Under the pieces are notes generated by a model that was not told the DNA's origin, ran no database searches, and saw only the letters and a list, made by a program, of their open reading frames with translations. A stretch of DNA of 64,000 bases, taken from Rhizobium sp. Q54 (GTDB taxonomy: Bacteria > Pseudomonadota > Alphaproteobacteria > SHVZ01). The DNA is taken from NCBI GenBank assembly GCA_945871425.1, contig CAMBVS010000006.1, positions 23,721 to 87,720 on the forward strand. The letters run 5' to 3'. The first letter of the stretch is position 1, and every line of letters begins with the position of its first letter. Below are positions 43,105-53,026 of this stretch, piece by piece. A program made the translations under genes and the position numbers.

Positions 43105-44397
43105 TCAATCCGCCCTTACGTCGTGGACGATGCGCCCGGAGGTCATAGTCAGCAGCACCTTGCCCTCCACCGGCCTTCCATCGAAGGGAGAGTTTTTCGA
43201 CTTGCTGCGGAAGCCGTCGACGTTGATCCGGTAGGCTCGCTCGGGGTCGAAGAGGACCAGATCGGCGGTCCCGCCCTTCGCCATCCGGCCGGCCTCGAGG
43301 CCCAGTAGTGCGGCCGGGCCGGACGTGATCTTCTGCAATGCCGACTGCAGTTTCATATGGCCATTGTGGCATACCTCTAAAGTTAGAGGTAATAATGTTT
43401 CCAATCCGAGGATGCCCGAGGCTGCCTGAGCGAACGGTAGTCTCTTGGAGTCCTGGTCGTGCGGGGCATGATCGGAGGCGATCGCATCGATCGTCCCGTC
43501 TGCCAGACCCTCGACGATGGCGCGGCGATCGTCCTCCGAACGCAGCGGCGGCGACAGCTTGGCGAAGGTGCGGTAGTCGCCCACCGCTGACTCGTTGAGC
43601 GCGAAGTAGGGCGGAGCTGTATCGCAAGTTACTGACAAACCGCGCTTTTTTGCGGCACGTATGACCTCGACGGCGGCCCGTGTGGATATGTGGGCGGCGT
43701 GGTAGCGCCCACCCGTCAGCTCCACGAGCCGCATGTCGCGATCGAGCAGGATCGCCTCGGCGGCGCCCGGAATCCCCGGCAGACCGAGGCGGGTGGCGAT
43801 CTCGCCCTCATTCATGCCGGCTTCCGAGGCCAAGGCCGGCTCCTCCGGGTGCTGGAGGATGACCTGTCCGAAAGTCTTGGCGTAGGACAGGGCCCGCCGC
43901 ATCACCAGGGCCGAGGCGATCGCCTGGGTCCCGTCGGTGAAGCCGACCGCCCCCGCCGCCGCCATCAGCCCGATCTCGGCCAGCTCGCGGCCAGCTAAAC
44001 CCTTGGTTACCGCGCCATAGGTCCGGATGGTGACCTTGCCGATGGTCCGGCTGCGGCGCTCGATGAACTCGACCAGGGACGGGTCGTCGACCGGCGGTCG
44101 GGTGTTGGGCAATGCTACCATGGTGCCGATGCCGCCGGCGGCGGCGGCCAGGCTGGCGCTCTCGAAGTTCTCCTTGTGCTCTTCGCCCGGCTCGCGGAGC
44201 TGGACCCGCATATCGACCAGGGCCGGGGCGAGGACGGCGCCCTCGCCGTCGACGATGGCGGCGCTTTCCGGCGGACGGTCGAACAGCTTCGGCCCAAGAT
44301 CGGCGATGCGGCCATTCTCGACCAGGAGCTGGCCCGGCTCGTCGCGGCCGCTCGCCGGGTCGATCAGGCGGACGTTGAGGAAGGCGATCCGGCTCAT
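43105..44397 (-). CDS. pyrC: Dihydroorotase-like protein without zinc HxH motif (PyrC'/PyrX type)
   Basis: A 430-residue amidohydrolase-fold protein next to pyrB. Active dihydroorotases carry HxH after the first strand (DxHxHxR); here the site reads [11 protein letters not shown], so Arg64 and Gln66 replace the two His. This matches the catalytically dead pseudo-dihydroorotase (PyrC', PyrX) that forms a complex with aspartate carbamoyltransferase in many proteobacteria, and an active PyrC should exist elsewhere. Other fold motifs remain ([48 protein letters not shown]). The start overlaps the pyrB stop (ATGA, 44394-44397). It contains AT-rich synonymous patches, including a palindrome at 43373-43390. 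Confidence 0.92.
   Translation of the reverse strand: MSRIAFLNVRLIDPASGRDEPGQLLVENGRIADLGPKLFDRPPESAAIVDGEGAVLAPALVDMRVQLREPGEEHKENFESASLAAAAGGIGTMVALPNTRPPVDDPSLVEFIERRSRTIGKVTIRTYGAVTKGLAGRELAEIGLMAAAGAVGFTDGTQAIASALVMRRALSYAKTFGQVILQHPEEPALASEAGMNEGEIATRLGLPGIPGAAEAILLDRDMRLVELTGGRYHAAHISTRAAVEVIRAAKKRGLSVTCDTAPPYFALNESAVGDYRTFAKLSPPLRSEDDRRAIVEGLADGTIDAIASDHAPHDQDSKRLPFAQAASGILGLETLLPLTLEVCHNGHMKLQSALQKITSGPAALLGLEAGRMAKGGTADLVLFDPERAYRINVDGFRSKSKNSPFDGRPVEGKVLLTMTSGRIVHDVRAD
43373..43390. promoter_or_regulatory. 18-nt palindrome within an AT-rich, rare-codon patch of the pyrC-like gene
   Basis: ACCTCTAA (43373-43380) and TTAGAGGT (43383-43390) flank a 2-nt centre. In the reading frame they fall in the conserved [11 protein letters not shown] stretch, encoded with TTA, TTA, CTA and TTA for four of its five Leu, codons that are very rare in this window. 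The DNA sequence rather than the protein therefore seems to be special here. A role as operator, internal promoter element or translational pause site is open. Confidence 0.45.
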
Positions 44398-45356
44398 GGC
44401 GGGGTGTTCCGGCCGGGGTCGGGCAGCGCCCGGGAAAGCGCGTCGAGGCAGGCCATGCGGACGGCCACGCCCATCTCAACCTGTTGGCGGATCAAGGATC
44501 TGTCGATGTCGTCGGCGACCTCGGAGTCGATCTCGACGCCGCGGTTCATCGGCCCCGGATGCATGATGAAGGCGTCGGGCTTGGCCAGCGCCAGCTTGGC
44601 CCGGTCGAGGCCGAAGAAGTGGAAATACTCGCGGATCGAGGGGACGAAGCTGCCGTGCATGCGCTCGGTCTGGAGCCGCAGCATCATCACGATGTCGCAG
44701 CCGACCAGGCCCTTCTTCATGTCGGTGAAGATCTCGACGCCCAGGCGGTCTGCCGCGGTCGGCAGCAGTGTGGGCGGCGCGATCAGGCGCACGCGAGCGC
44801 CTAAGGTATTGAGAAGATGGATGTTCGAACGGGCGACCCGAGAGTGGAGGACGTCGCCGCAGATGGCGACAAGCAGGCCGCCGATCTTGCCCTTGGTGCG
44901 GCGGATGGTGAGCGCGTCGAGCAGCGCCTGGGTGGGGTGTTCGTGGGTCCCGTCGCCGGCGTTGATGACCGAGCAATTCACCTTTTCTGACAAGAGTTTA
45001 ACCGCGCCGGAGTCGTGGTGGCGAACGATCAGGACGTCGGGGTGCATGGCGTTCAGCGTCATCGCCGTGTCGATCAGCGTCTCGCCCTTCTTGGTCGAGG
45101 ACGAGGCGACCGCCATGTTCAGGACATCGGCGCCGAGCCGCTTGCCGGCGAGCTCGAACGACATCTGGGTGCGGGTCGACGGCTCGAAGAACAGGTTGAT
45201 CTGGGTGCGGCCGCGCAGAACCGAGGCCTTCTTGTCGGCGCTGCGGTTCATGTCGACATAGGTTTCGGCGAGGTCGAGGAGCCCGAGGATCTCGTCGGGC
45301 GCCATGCCTTCGATGCCGAGAAGATGCTTCAGCGGGGCGCGGGGAGGCGAAGCCAT
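44394..45356 (-). CDS. pyrB: Aspartate carbamoyltransferase catalytic subunit
   Basis: Carbamoylates aspartate in pyrimidine synthesis; 320 residues. Carbamoyl-phosphate loop [13 protein letters not shown] near residue 57, [28 protein letters not shown] near residue 135 and the C-terminal [12 protein letters not shown] near residue 275. No pyrI gene is present, consistent with the class in which PyrB assembles with an inactive dihydroorotase-like partner, encoded just downstream with a 4-nt overlap. Start at ATG 45356. A few AT-rich codon patches occur near 44800 and 44990. Confidence 0.97.
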   Translation of the reverse strand: MASPPRAPLKHLLGIEGMAPDEILGLLDLAETYVDMNRSADKKASVLRGRTQINLFFEPSTRTQMSFELAGKRLGADVLNMAVASSSTKKGETLIDTAMTLNAMHPDVLIVRHHDSGAVKLLSEKVNCSVINAGDGTHEHPTQALLDALTIRRTKGKIGGLLVAICGDVLHSRVARSNIHLLNTLGARVRLIAPPTLLPTAADRLGVEIFTDMKKGLVGCDIVMMLRLQTERMHGSFVPSIREYFHFFGLDRAKLALAKPDAFIMHPGPMNRGVEIDSEVADDIDRSLIRQQVEMGVAVRMACLDALSRALPDPGRNTPP

Positions 45357-45494
45357 TAAAGCCTCTGATTACACCAGAGACCGGGCCTTGGGTAGCGCGA
45401 GCCCGCCGCCCGCAGGCGCCCGGCCATCGATCCGCCCCCGCGACAAGATGGCAGGGCGGGGAGCCACCGAATCGGTTATGGTGTCGACCCTCCG

Positions 45495-46154
45495 ATGAAC
45501 GCTGGAAACCCTCAGAAGCGCGAGGTCGCCCGCCTGCGCGAAGCCCGGATCGACCGGGCTATCCACCTCGCCGCCCTCGCGGCGGCGGCCATCGGCTGCG
45601 CCGCCCTGATCCCGATCAGCGCGCTCCGCCTGGGCCCCGCCGGATTCACCGGGGTGATCCTCTACGTCATCGGGCTCTTCGCAATGCTGACCTGCTCGGC
45701 GCTTTACAACGGCCGCAGAACATCGCCACGGCGCCACATCTTTCAGCGCCTCGACCACGCCGCGATCTTCCTGCTGATCGCCGGGACTTATTCCGCCTTT
45801 CTCGGGGGCGCCATCGACGATCCCAGCATCGCGCTTCTGCTCTCGGCCGTTTGGGCGATCGCGCTCGCCGGGCTCGCCGTGACGCTGCTGGCACCCAAAA
45901 CCATGCGCCGGGTCGCCATCGGCCTCTACCTGGCGCTGGGGTGGAGCATCGTTGCGGCGATCGGTCCGGTTCTCGAGCGTCTGCCGGTCACGGTGCTGGT
46001 GCTGATCGTGATCGGCGGCGTCCTCTACTCGGCCGGCGTGATCTTCCACGTCCTCGAGCGGCTGCGCTACCAGAACGCCATCTGGCATGGGTTCGTCGTA
46101 GCCGCAGCGAGCTGCCACTTCGCTGCCGTGGTCTCGAATTTGCCCGTAGCGTGA
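45495..46154 (+). CDS. Hemolysin III family (PAQR-like) membrane protein
   Basis: A 219-residue membrane protein of the HlyIII/PAQR family with about seven hydrophobic helices. The conserved Ser/Asp/His metal-site residues can be seen: SALYNGR near residue 69, RLDHAAIFLLIAGTYS near residue 86, and HGFVVAAASCHF near the C terminus. Distant animal relatives are ceramidase-like receptors; bacterial members are of uncertain function, and haemolysis is not general. It is divergent from pyrB, separated by 138 nt. Confidence 0.9.
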   Translation: MNAGNPQKREVARLREARIDRAIHLAALAAAAIGCAALIPISALRLGPAGFTGVILYVIGLFAMLTCSALYNGRRTSPRRHIFQRLDHAAIFLLIAGTYSAFLGGAIDDPSIALLLSAVWAIALAGLAVTLLAPKTMRRVAIGLYLALGWSIVAAIGPVLERLPVTVLVLIVIGGVLYSAGVIFHVLERLRYQNAIWHGFVVAAASCHFAAVVSNLPVA

Positions 46155-46561
46155 GCGCTGGCCACGAGATCTTGCTGGCATTCAAGGCCGATATACGAAG
46201 CTGAGCGGTGGTCTGGGTTCGATATAACAGTCCGTAAGAGTATGCGCCCGGGCGTCGGGAGGTAGTTCCGGTCGCCGCGCTTTCTCCTGAAAACGAATGA
46301 TCGGTCCCGTCTCACGCGTTCGTGGTCTCCGCCGCGGCCCGGCCGCTTGTGACCTCGTCGTGGACACCGTCATCGCGCGCCAAGAGCGCCGTCCAAGGAT
46401 CGTCCGAGCCGGTCGAATGCACGCCAGGCAACGGATGTTCGGCAGCGTCCGACTCTGCGACGCCAAGCCTGCATCGGCATTCCCTGCAAGTCGTTCCCGG
46501 GCCCCGTTAGGCGTCCGAACTGAGGATTATTCGCCGAGACGACGGAGGCGCGGACGCGGAA
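46155..46561. other. 407-nt intergenic stretch without a recognised gene
   Basis: Lies between the convergent hemolysin-III-like and GT41-like genes. Short open frames on both strands lack a ribosome-binding site, family likeness or the strong third-position G/C bias of real genes here. A GGTTCGATA near 46217 recalls a tRNA T-loop, but no matching acceptor, D or anticodon arms were found. No terminator-like hairpin with T-run was seen. Confidence 0.5.
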
Positions 46562-48346
46562 CTAGTCGCCCAGGCACCAGCGTTGCCAGGCCTCGCGGTA
46601 GGCGGCTTCGAGGTTCCGGAGGTAGCGCTTGCCGTCCATCATCGGCGACCGGGTGAACCGCTCGCGGAGGCCTGTGCGGAGCTCGGCGAGGCGGGCCGGG
46701 TCGCGGGCGAGCGAGACGGCCAGGTCGATATAGCCCTGCTCGTCATGGGCCACCAGCTCGGGCAGGCCGACATTGGTGAGCAGCCCGAGCCCGGCCCGCG
46801 AGAAGGTGGTGTCGCCCGCCCGGCTCACCACCGGCACCCCCATCCAGAGCGCGTCCGAGGTCGTGGTGCCGCCATTGGCCGGGAACGGATCGAGACAGAT
46901 GTCGAGGTCGCGATAGGGGGCGTAGACGCCGGGCGAACGTCCGAGGAAGCGGAGGCGGTTGCGGCCGACCCCTTCGGCCAGGAAGCGCCGCGAAAGCCAG
47001 GCCGGATCCTCAACCCCGAGCCCGAACCACTTGATGACCAGCCGCGAGTTCGGCACCGCCTGCAATATGGCGGCCCACATCCGGAGGGTGGTCGGGCTCA
47101 GCTTGGCGATGTTGTTGAACGAGCCGAAAGTCACGAAGCCGTTGGCCAGCGCCGGGAGGCGCTCCGCCGGTTCCACGGCCTCGTAGCCAGGCTGGTAGCA
47201 GGCGCAGGTTTCCGGGAGGCGCATGATCTTTTCGGAATAGAAACGATCGAGCCAGGGCGGCGTGAAATAGGGGTCGCCGACGCGGTAGTCGATGGTCTCG
47301 AGACCGGTGGTGTTGGGATAGAGGGGGAAGCTGACCTGGATCGGCGCGGGGCGGCGGGCGAAGACCGCCAGCCGGTTTCGCGACATGTGGCCGGCGCACT
47401 CGACCAGGATATCGACGCCGTCGGCGCGGATACGCTCGGCCAGCTCCTGGTCGCTCAGGTCCTTGCAGGGCACCCAGGCCTGGGCGCCGGCGCTGCAGAG
47501 CTGGGTGAACTGGTCGTTGATGTCGTTGCTGTAATAGCCGATCACGCGGAACTGCGCGGGGTCGTGGTTCATGAACATCGGCGACAGGAAATTGCCGCCG
47601 GGATGTGCGCGGAGGTCGGGAGAGAGGTATCCGACCACCAGCGGCCGCGACGGATCCTCGCCCGCGCGCGGTCGGGGCGGCAGCTGCGGGATCGGCCGCA
47701 TGTGCCTGGCATCGAAGGTGCGGTGCGCGGCGAACACCTCCTCCCTCGAAACGTCGTCGCGAAAGCAGAGAACGAACAGATAGTCGCTGGCGGCCATCGC
47801 GAAGTCGGGCCGGAGCTGGAGGGCACGACGGAAGGCGGTACAGGCGGCCACGCACAGGCCCTGGGAGAAGGTCACCGTCCCATGGGCGAAATGCGCTTCG
47901 GGGAGGCTGGGGCCGAGACTGAGGGCGCAGCGCATCGAACGCTCGGCGCCGATGAGGTCGCTCGCGTCGCGCTGATGCACCGAGAGTCGGGCGTAGGCGT
48001 AGGCGATCTGGCCGAGGTTGTGCGAGGCCGCGACGCTGGCGCGGTCGAAGGCGAGGGCCCGCTGCATGCTGCGGGCGGCGTCATCCAACCGGCCGTCGGC
48101 CTGGAACGCCGTGCCCAGGTCTATATAGAAGTGCCCAGCCTCCGGTTGGAGCGCGATGGCCCGCGCCATCAGGACCACGGCATCCTTCGACCGATTATCG
48201 GTCTGGGCGATCACGCCGCGGAGAAACAGCGCGTCGGGGCCGCGGCTGCTGTCCGCGGCGATGCGCCGATAGGCCTCATCCGCTTCGGCGAGCCGACCGG
48301 CGTGGTGAAGCTCGAGGGCGGATGCCAGTGCGGCCTGCGAGTCCAT
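46562..48346 (-). CDS. TPR protein with GT41 O-GlcNAc-transferase-like domain
   Basis: A 594-residue protein. The N-terminal third (residues 1-200) is built of about five tetratricopeptide repeats (LASALELHHAGRLAEADEAYRRI, GHFYIDLGTAFQADGRLDDAARSMQRAL, LPEAHFAHGTVTFSQGLCVAACTAFRRAL). The rest is an OGT/SPINDLY domain (family 41): VVGYLSPDLRAHPGG near residue 232, the YPNTTGLETIDYRVGD segment, FGSFNNIAKLSP (UDP-site region) and PFPANGGTTTSDALWMGVPVV. Bacterial members O-glycosylate proteins, for instance flagellins or adhesins. No obvious target gene is near. It has no signal peptide and is probably cytoplasmic. Confidence 0.92.
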   Translation of the reverse strand: MDSQAALASALELHHAGRLAEADEAYRRIAADSSRGPDALFLRGVIAQTDNRSKDAVVLMARAIALQPEAGHFYIDLGTAFQADGRLDDAARSMQRALAFDRASVAASHNLGQIAYAYARLSVHQRDASDLIGAERSMRCALSLGPSLPEAHFAHGTVTFSQGLCVAACTAFRRALQLRPDFAMAASDYLFVLCFRDDVSREEVFAAHRTFDARHMRPIPQLPPRPRAGEDPSRPLVVGYLSPDLRAHPGGNFLSPMFMNHDPAQFRVIGYYSNDINDQFTQLCSAGAQAWVPCKDLSDQELAERIRADGVDILVECAGHMSRNRLAVFARRPAPIQVSFPLYPNTTGLETIDYRVGDPYFTPPWLDRFYSEKIMRLPETCACYQPGYEAVEPAERLPALANGFVTFGSFNNIAKLSPTTLRMWAAILQAVPNSRLVIKWFGLGVEDPAWLSRRFLAEGVGRNRLRFLGRSPGVYAPYRDLDICLDPFPANGGTTTSDALWMGVPVVSRAGDTTFSRAGLGLLTNVGLPELVAHDEQGYIDLAVSLARDPARLAELRTGLRERFTRSPMMDGKRYLRNLEAAYREAWQRWCLGD

Positions 48347-48480
48347 GCGAAAGATCGAGCCTCGTTGAGAGCGGGTCCGGCCGGTGCCGCGCCGTTGATT
48401 AAACCCATCCGCGCGCGATCGAAACGAAAACTTCGGCGGGTCGGGCGTCGGTCACCGGGTCCGGGGCAGCGCGGCGGCGG

Positions 48481-48972
48481 TCACGCCGGCGTCGTATGCG
48501 CGGGGGGCGCGCCGCGTCGGATCGCATCGAGCGCGCCCTGCAGGATGTAGGCGGCGGCCATCTTGTCGACCAGCTCGCCCCGGCGCGCCCGCGAGGCGTC
48601 GGCGTCGATCAGGGTCCGCGTCACCGCAGCGGTCGACAGGCGCTCGTCCCAGAAGGCGATCTCGAGGTCGCGTTTGGCCAGGAGGTTGGTGGCGAACTGG
48701 CGGGTCGACTGGCAGCGGGGGCCTTCGCTGCCGTCCATGTTCAGCGGCAGCCCGATCACCAGCGCGCCGACCTGGCGGGCGTCGACGACGGCGAGGAGGG
48801 CGCCAGCGTCCTTGGTGAACTTGGTGCGGCGGATGGTGTCGAGCGGGGTCGCCACCGTGAGGGTGCCGTCGGCGATGGCGAGCCCGATCGTCTTGGTTCC
48901 GAGATCGAGCCCGAGCAGCCGATCGCCCGGTCTTATCAAGGACTTGAGCTCGAAAATGTTGCGGATCGTCAT
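48481..48972 (-). CDS. ruvX: Holliday junction resolvase-like RNase H-fold protein RuvX (YqgF)
   Basis: A 163-residue RNase H-fold nuclease implicated in pre-16S rRNA 5' maturation and recombination. The catalytic Asp is in [14 protein letters not shown] near residue 24; [22 protein letters not shown] and [15 protein letters not shown] carry the second acidic site. The final Asp lies in [17 protein letters not shown]. It is divergent from gatC, a pairing also seen in other alphaproteobacteria. Confidence 0.95.
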   Translation of the reverse strand: MTIRNIFELKSLIRPGDRLLGLDLGTKTIGLAIADGTLTVATPLDTIRRTKFTKDAGALLAVVDARQVGALVIGLPLNMDGSEGPRCQSTRQFATNLLAKRDLEIAFWDERLSTAAVTRTLIDADASRARRGELVDKMAAAYILQGALDAIRRGAPPAHTTPA

Positions 48973-49087
48973 CGGCCGATGATAGGGTGAGCGCGCTATT
49001 TGCCAACATGGCGCGCCTTACGTGGACGGCCCCGCTTTGAGCCCGGCCGCGAGGCGCGTTCCCGATGCCTTTCAAGAGACCTATCCC

Positions 49088-49375
49088 ATGTCCCTGGACA
49101 AAGCCACGGTCCGGAACGTCGCCACCCTGGCGCGCATCAAGGTTCCGGATTCCGACCTCGACCACCTCGCCAAGGAGCTTTCGGGCGTGCTCGGCTGGAT
49201 CGAGCAGCTGAACGAGGTCGACGTCACCGGCATCGCGCCGATGACCTCGGTCGCGCAGATGAAGCTCACGATGCGGGCCGACGAGGTCACCGACGGCGGC
49301 GACGCCGAGCGAGTCACCCGGAACGCCCCCGAAGGCGCCCATGGCTTCTTCGTCGTGCCGAAGGTGGTCGAGTGA
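49088..49375 (+). CDS. gatC: Asp-tRNA(Asn)/Glu-tRNA(Gln) amidotransferase subunit C
   Basis: Small scaffold subunit of the GatCAB amidotransferase, 95 residues. Start [19 protein letters not shown] and the mid-region [23 protein letters not shown] are typical, as is the [10 protein letters not shown]...[18 protein letters not shown] ending. The ATG at 49088 gives the conserved start; a GTG-like longer frame from 49022 adds unrelated residues. The stop TGA overlaps the gatA ATG by one base (TGATG), so the two are co-translated. Confidence 0.97.
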   Translation: MSLDKATVRNVATLARIKVPDSDLDHLAKELSGVLGWIEQLNEVDVTGIAPMTSVAQMKLTMRADEVTDGGDAERVTRNAPEGAHGFFVVPKVVE

Positions 49376-50847
49376 TGGCCGGCTTGACGCACATGACCAT
49401 CGCCGAGGCGCGGGACGCGCTGAAGGCGAAGACGATCTCCTCCGCCGAGCTGACCGGCGCGCATCTGAAGGCGATGGAGCAGACCCGGGCGCTGAACGCC
49501 TTCGTCACCGAGACCCCGGAACGGGCGATGGCGGACGCCGCCCGTGCCGATGCGGCCCTGGCGAAGGGGACGGCCGGCGCGCTGGAGGGCATCCCGCTCG
49601 GGATCAAGGATCTTTTCTGCACCGAAGGCGTTCTGACCACGGCCGGATCGCACATCCTGGACGGGTTCAAGCCGCCGTATGAGTCGACCGTCTCGGCCAA
49701 GCTCTGGCAGGCCGGCGCGGTGATGCTGGGCAAGCTCAACATGGACGAGTTCGCCATGGGCTCGTCCAACATGACCAGCTACCACGGCCCGGTGAAGAAC
49801 CCGTGGCGGCGCAAGGGCGCCAATGCCGAGCTGGTGCCCGGCGGCTCCTCCGGCGGCTCGGCCGCGGCGGTCGCCGCCCGCTCGGTGATGGGCGCTACGG
49901 CCACCGACACCGGCGGCTCGATCCGCCAGCCCGCGGCCTTTACCGGCACGGTCGGGATCAAGCCGACCTATGGCCGCTGCTCGCGCTGGGGCATCGTCGC
50001 CTTCGCCTCCTCGCTGGACCAGGCCGGGCCGATCGCGCGCACGGTCAAGGACACGGCGATCATGCTCCAGGCCATGTCGGGCCATGACCCCAAGGACTCG
50101 ACCTCGGCCGACCTCGCCGTGCCCGACTTCGAGGCGGCTGTCGAGCGGGGCGTGAAGGGGCTCAAGATCGGCATTCCGAAGGAATACAAGCTGGATGCGG
50201 CGCCGAAGGAGATCCAGGACCTGTGGGAGCAGGGGATCGCCTGGCTGAAGGCGGCGGGCGCCACCACGGTCGAGATCACGCTGCCGCACACCAAATACGC
50301 GCTGCCGGTCTACTACGTGATCGCGCCGGCGGAGGCGTCGTCGAACCTGGCGCGCTATGACGGCGTGCGCTTCGGTCTCCGCGTGCCCGGCAAGTCGCTG
50401 GACGAGATGTACGAGAACACCCGGGCATCCGGCTTCGGCGCCGAGGTGAAGCGCCGCATCCTGATCGGCACCTATGTGCTCTCGGCCGGCTATTACGACG
50501 CCTACTACCTCAGGGCCCAGCGGGTGCGGGCGCTGATCGCGCGCGACTTCACCGAAGCCTACAAGCAGGTGGACGCGATCCTTACGCCGGCGACCCCGTC
50601 GGCGGCCTTCGCCATCGGCGAGAAGATGGACGATCCGATCGCGATGTACCTGAACGACGTGTTCACGGTGACCGCGAACTTGGCCGGGCTTCCCGGCATC
50701 TCGGTGCCGGGCGGACTCAACGCCGACGGTTTGCCGCTCGGGCTCCAGGTCATCGGCCGCGCCTTCGACGAGGAGACGGTCTTCGCCGTCGGCCGCGCGA
50801 TCGAGAAGGCGGCCAACTTCACAGCGATGCCGGAGGGCATGGCATGA
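49375..50847 (+). CDS. gatA: Asp-tRNA(Asn)/Glu-tRNA(Gln) amidotransferase subunit A
   Basis: Glutaminase subunit, amidase-signature family, 490 residues. Catalytic triad: Lys78 in [10 protein letters not shown], the cis-Ser at residue 158 in [17 protein letters not shown], and nucleophile Ser182 in [12 protein letters not shown]. The ammonia it frees is passed to GatB. It overlaps gatC by one base and gatB by ATGA (50844-50847). The complex implies that Gln-tRNA and/or Asn-tRNA is made by transamidation, as expected for alphaproteobacteria. Confidence 0.98.
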   Translation: MAGLTHMTIAEARDALKAKTISSAELTGAHLKAMEQTRALNAFVTETPERAMADAARADAALAKGTAGALEGIPLGIKDLFCTEGVLTTAGSHILDGFKPPYESTVSAKLWQAGAVMLGKLNMDEFAMGSSNMTSYHGPVKNPWRRKGANAELVPGGSSGGSAAAVAARSVMGATATDTGGSIRQPAAFTGTVGIKPTYGRCSRWGIVAFASSLDQAGPIARTVKDTAIMLQAMSGHDPKDSTSADLAVPDFEAAVERGVKGLKIGIPKEYKLDAAPKEIQDLWEQGIAWLKAAGATTVEITLPHTKYALPVYYVIAPAEASSNLARYDGVRFGLRVPGKSLDEMYENTRASGFGAEVKRRILIGTYVLSAGYYDAYYLRAQRVRALIARDFTEAYKQVDAILTPATPSAAFAIGEKMDDPIAMYLNDVFTVTANLAGLPGISVPGGLNADGLPLGLQVIGRAFDEETVFAVGRAIEKAANFTAMPEGMA

Positions 50848-52298
50848 GTGCCTTGATCAAGGGCGAGACGGGCGAGTGGGAGGTCATCATCGGCCTCGAG
50901 ATCCATGCCCAGGTGGTCTCCAAGTCGAAGCTGTTCTCCGGCGCCGCAACCGCCTTCGGCGCCGAGCCCAACACCCAGGTCAGCACCGTCGATGCCGGAT
51001 TCCCCGGCATGCTGCCGGTGATCAACAAGTACTGCGTCGAGCAGGCGGTGAAGACCGGGCTCGGCATCAACGGCACGGTCAATCCGCACTCGGTCTTCGA
51101 CCGCAAGAACTACTTCTACGCCGACCTGCCGCAGGGCTATCAGATCTCGCAGTATCAGCAGCCGATCGTCTCCGGCGGCACGGTGCTGCTCGACATGCCC
51201 GACGGCACCACGCGCGAGATCGGCGTCACCCGCCTGCACATGGAGCAGGACGCCGGCAAGAGCCTGCACGACCAGCATCCGAGCCAGAGCTACATCGACC
51301 TCAACCGCTCGGGCGTGGCGCTGATGGAGATCGTCTCCGAGCCGGACATGCGGACGGCGGAGGAGGCCGGCCTCTACATCAAGAAGCTGCGCTCGATCAT
51401 GCGATATCTCGGCACCTGCGACGGCAACATGGAGGAGGGCAGTCTCCGTTGCGACTGCAACGTCTCGGTTCGCAGGCCCGGCGGCCCGCTCGGCACGCGG
51501 ACGGAGACCAAGAACGTCAACTCGGTCCGCTACGTCATGCAGGCGATCGAGTACGAGGCCCGGCGCCAGATCGAGGTGATCGAGGGTGGTGGGGTGATCA
51601 AGCAGGAGACCCGCCTGTTCGATCCGGGCAAGGGCACGACGCGGGCGATGCGCTCGAAGGAGCACGCCCACGACTACCGCTATTTTCCCGATCCCGACCT
51701 GCTGCCGCTGGAGATCGATCCCGCCTTCATCGAGCAGATGCGGAAGGCTTTGCCCGAGCTCCCCGACGCCCGCAAGGCGCGCTACATCGCCGATTTCAAG
51801 CTCACCCCCTACGACGCGGGCGTGCTCGTCGCCGAGCAGGAGACGGCGCTGTTCTACGAAACCGTGGCCAAGGGCCGCGATCCCAAGCTCGCCTCCAACT
51901 GGGTGACGACCGATCTGTTCGGCGTGCTGAACCGCCAGAACAAGGCGATCCAGGACTCGCCGGTCTCGGCCGCGGCGCTGGGCGGCCTGATCGACCTGGT
52001 CTCCGACGGCACCATCAACGGCCGCATCGCCAAAGAGGTTTTCGAGGCGATGGTGGAGACCGGCAAGGAGGCCGTCCGGATCGTCGAGGAGAAGGGGCTC
52101 CGCCAGGTCTCCGATACCGGCGCCATCGAAAAGGCGATCGACGAGGTGATGGCGAAGAACCAGGACAAGGTCGCCGAGTACCGTTCCGGCAAGGACAAGC
52201 TGCTGGGATTCTTCGTCGGCCAGACGATGAAGGCGACCGGCGGCAAGGCTAATCCCGGCGTGGTCAACGACATCCTGAAGAAGAAACTGGCGCCCTAG
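50844..52298 (+). CDS. gatB: Asp-tRNA(Asn)/Glu-tRNA(Gln) amidotransferase subunit B
   Basis: Kinase/transamidase subunit, 484 residues. N-terminal [21 protein letters not shown], the ATP/Zn region [15 protein letters not shown], and [28 protein letters not shown] are hallmarks. The C-terminal YqeY-like tail ([15 protein letters not shown]...[11 protein letters not shown]) binds tRNA. It ends the gatCAB operon; two repeat elements follow within 90 nt of its stop. Confidence 0.98.
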   Translation: MSALIKGETGEWEVIIGLEIHAQVVSKSKLFSGAATAFGAEPNTQVSTVDAGFPGMLPVINKYCVEQAVKTGLGINGTVNPHSVFDRKNYFYADLPQGYQISQYQQPIVSGGTVLLDMPDGTTREIGVTRLHMEQDAGKSLHDQHPSQSYIDLNRSGVALMEIVSEPDMRTAEEAGLYIKKLRSIMRYLGTCDGNMEEGSLRCDCNVSVRRPGGPLGTRTETKNVNSVRYVMQAIEYEARRQIEVIEGGGVIKQETRLFDPGKGTTRAMRSKEHAHDYRYFPDPDLLPLEIDPAFIEQMRKALPELPDARKARYIADFKLTPYDAGVLVAEQETALFYETVAKGRDPKLASNWVTTDLFGVLNRQNKAIQDSPVSAAALGGLIDLVSDGTINGRIAKEVFEAMVETGKEAVRIVEEKGLRQVSDTGAIEKAIDEVMAKNQDKVAEYRSGKDKLLGFFVGQTMKATGGKANPGVVNDILKKKLAP

Positions 52299-52309
52299 AG
52301 GTCACTGAA

Positions 52310-52384
52310 CCTCATGCTTCGACAAGCTCAGCATGAGGTCACCGAAAAAAACAGCCTCACCCTGAGCCTGTCGAAGGGTGAGGC
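52310..52384. repeat. Two REP-like palindromic elements after gatB
   Basis: Element 1 (52310-52338) pairs CCTCATGCT with AGCATGAGG around a TCGACAAGCTC loop. Element 2 (52354-52384) pairs GCCTCACCCT with AGGGTGAGGC around GAGCCTGTCGA. The loops share the core GAGC(T/C)TGTCGA in opposite orientation, so the two are inverted copies of one mobile-type repeat. The family is widespread in alphaproteobacterial intergenic DNA. The pair may stabilise or end the gatCAB transcript. Confidence 0.75.
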
Positions 52385-52402
52385 CATTGGGAGAGAAAAC
52401 TG

Positions 52403-53026
52403 ATGGCTGACTACACACTCTATGGCGTGGCGCTCTCGATCCCGGCGGTGAAGGTCGGGACCGCGCTCAACATGACCGGCTGCACCTACGACTATAAGCA
52501 CGTCAACCTGCGCGGCGGCGAAGGCAAGACACCCGAGTATCTGGCCATCAGCCGTTTCGGTCAGGTGCCGGCGCTGGTCAAGGGCGACCTCAAGCTGGTG
52601 CAGTCCGACGTCATCCTGGAATACATCGGTGAGACCACGGGCAAGCTGTGGCCGACTGACCGCATGGACCGCTACCGGGCCAAGGAGTGGTTCGCCTGGG
52701 AGCTGGACCTGCTCTATCCGGGCATCGCGCTGCCGCGCGGCCTCAAGCGCTTCTCCGCCGGCGAGCCCGCGGCCGTCGTCGAATTCCAGAAGAAACGGGG
52801 CGAACGTGCGCTCGGCATGCTGAACGACCATCTCGGCAAGGCGAAGTGGCTCGCCGGCAGCGCCGCCTCGCTCGCCGATGTCGCGGTCGCCGTCGACTGT
52901 CACTATGTCGACGACGCCGATCTCAGCCTCGATCCGTTCCCGGCTGTGAAGGAATGGGTCGGTCGCGTATCCGCCCTGCCGGGATGGAAGAACCCGAAGG
53001 AGCTGCTGCCGATGCCGGCCGCCTGA
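52403..53026 (+). CDS. Glutathione S-transferase family protein
   Basis: A 207-residue GST. The thioredoxin-fold N domain shows LYGVALSIPAVKVGTALNMTG, GKTPEYLAISRFGQVPALVKGDLKLVQSDVILEYI (with the cis-Pro VP and the Ser binding the gamma-glutamyl group in QSD). The all-helical C domain has LAGSAASLADVAVAVDCHYVDD. The class cannot be fixed by eye. It overlaps the next gene by one base (TGATG), so GST and the MetC-like lyase are co-translated, which suggests a shared role in sulfur or xenobiotic metabolism. Confidence 0.9.
   Translation: MADYTLYGVALSIPAVKVGTALNMTGCTYDYKHVNLRGGEGKTPEYLAISRFGQVPALVKGDLKLVQSDVILEYIGETTGKLWPTDRMDRYRAKEWFAWELDLLYPGIALPRGLKRFSAGEPAAVVEFQKKRGERALGMLNDHLGKAKWLAGSAASLADVAVAVDCHYVDDADLSLDPFPAVKEWVGRVSALPGWKNPKELLPMPAA

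Noticed and set aside
46155..46561. Possible tRNA because of a GGTTCGATA near 46217
   Set aside because: No acceptor stem, D-arm or anticodon arm could be placed around it.
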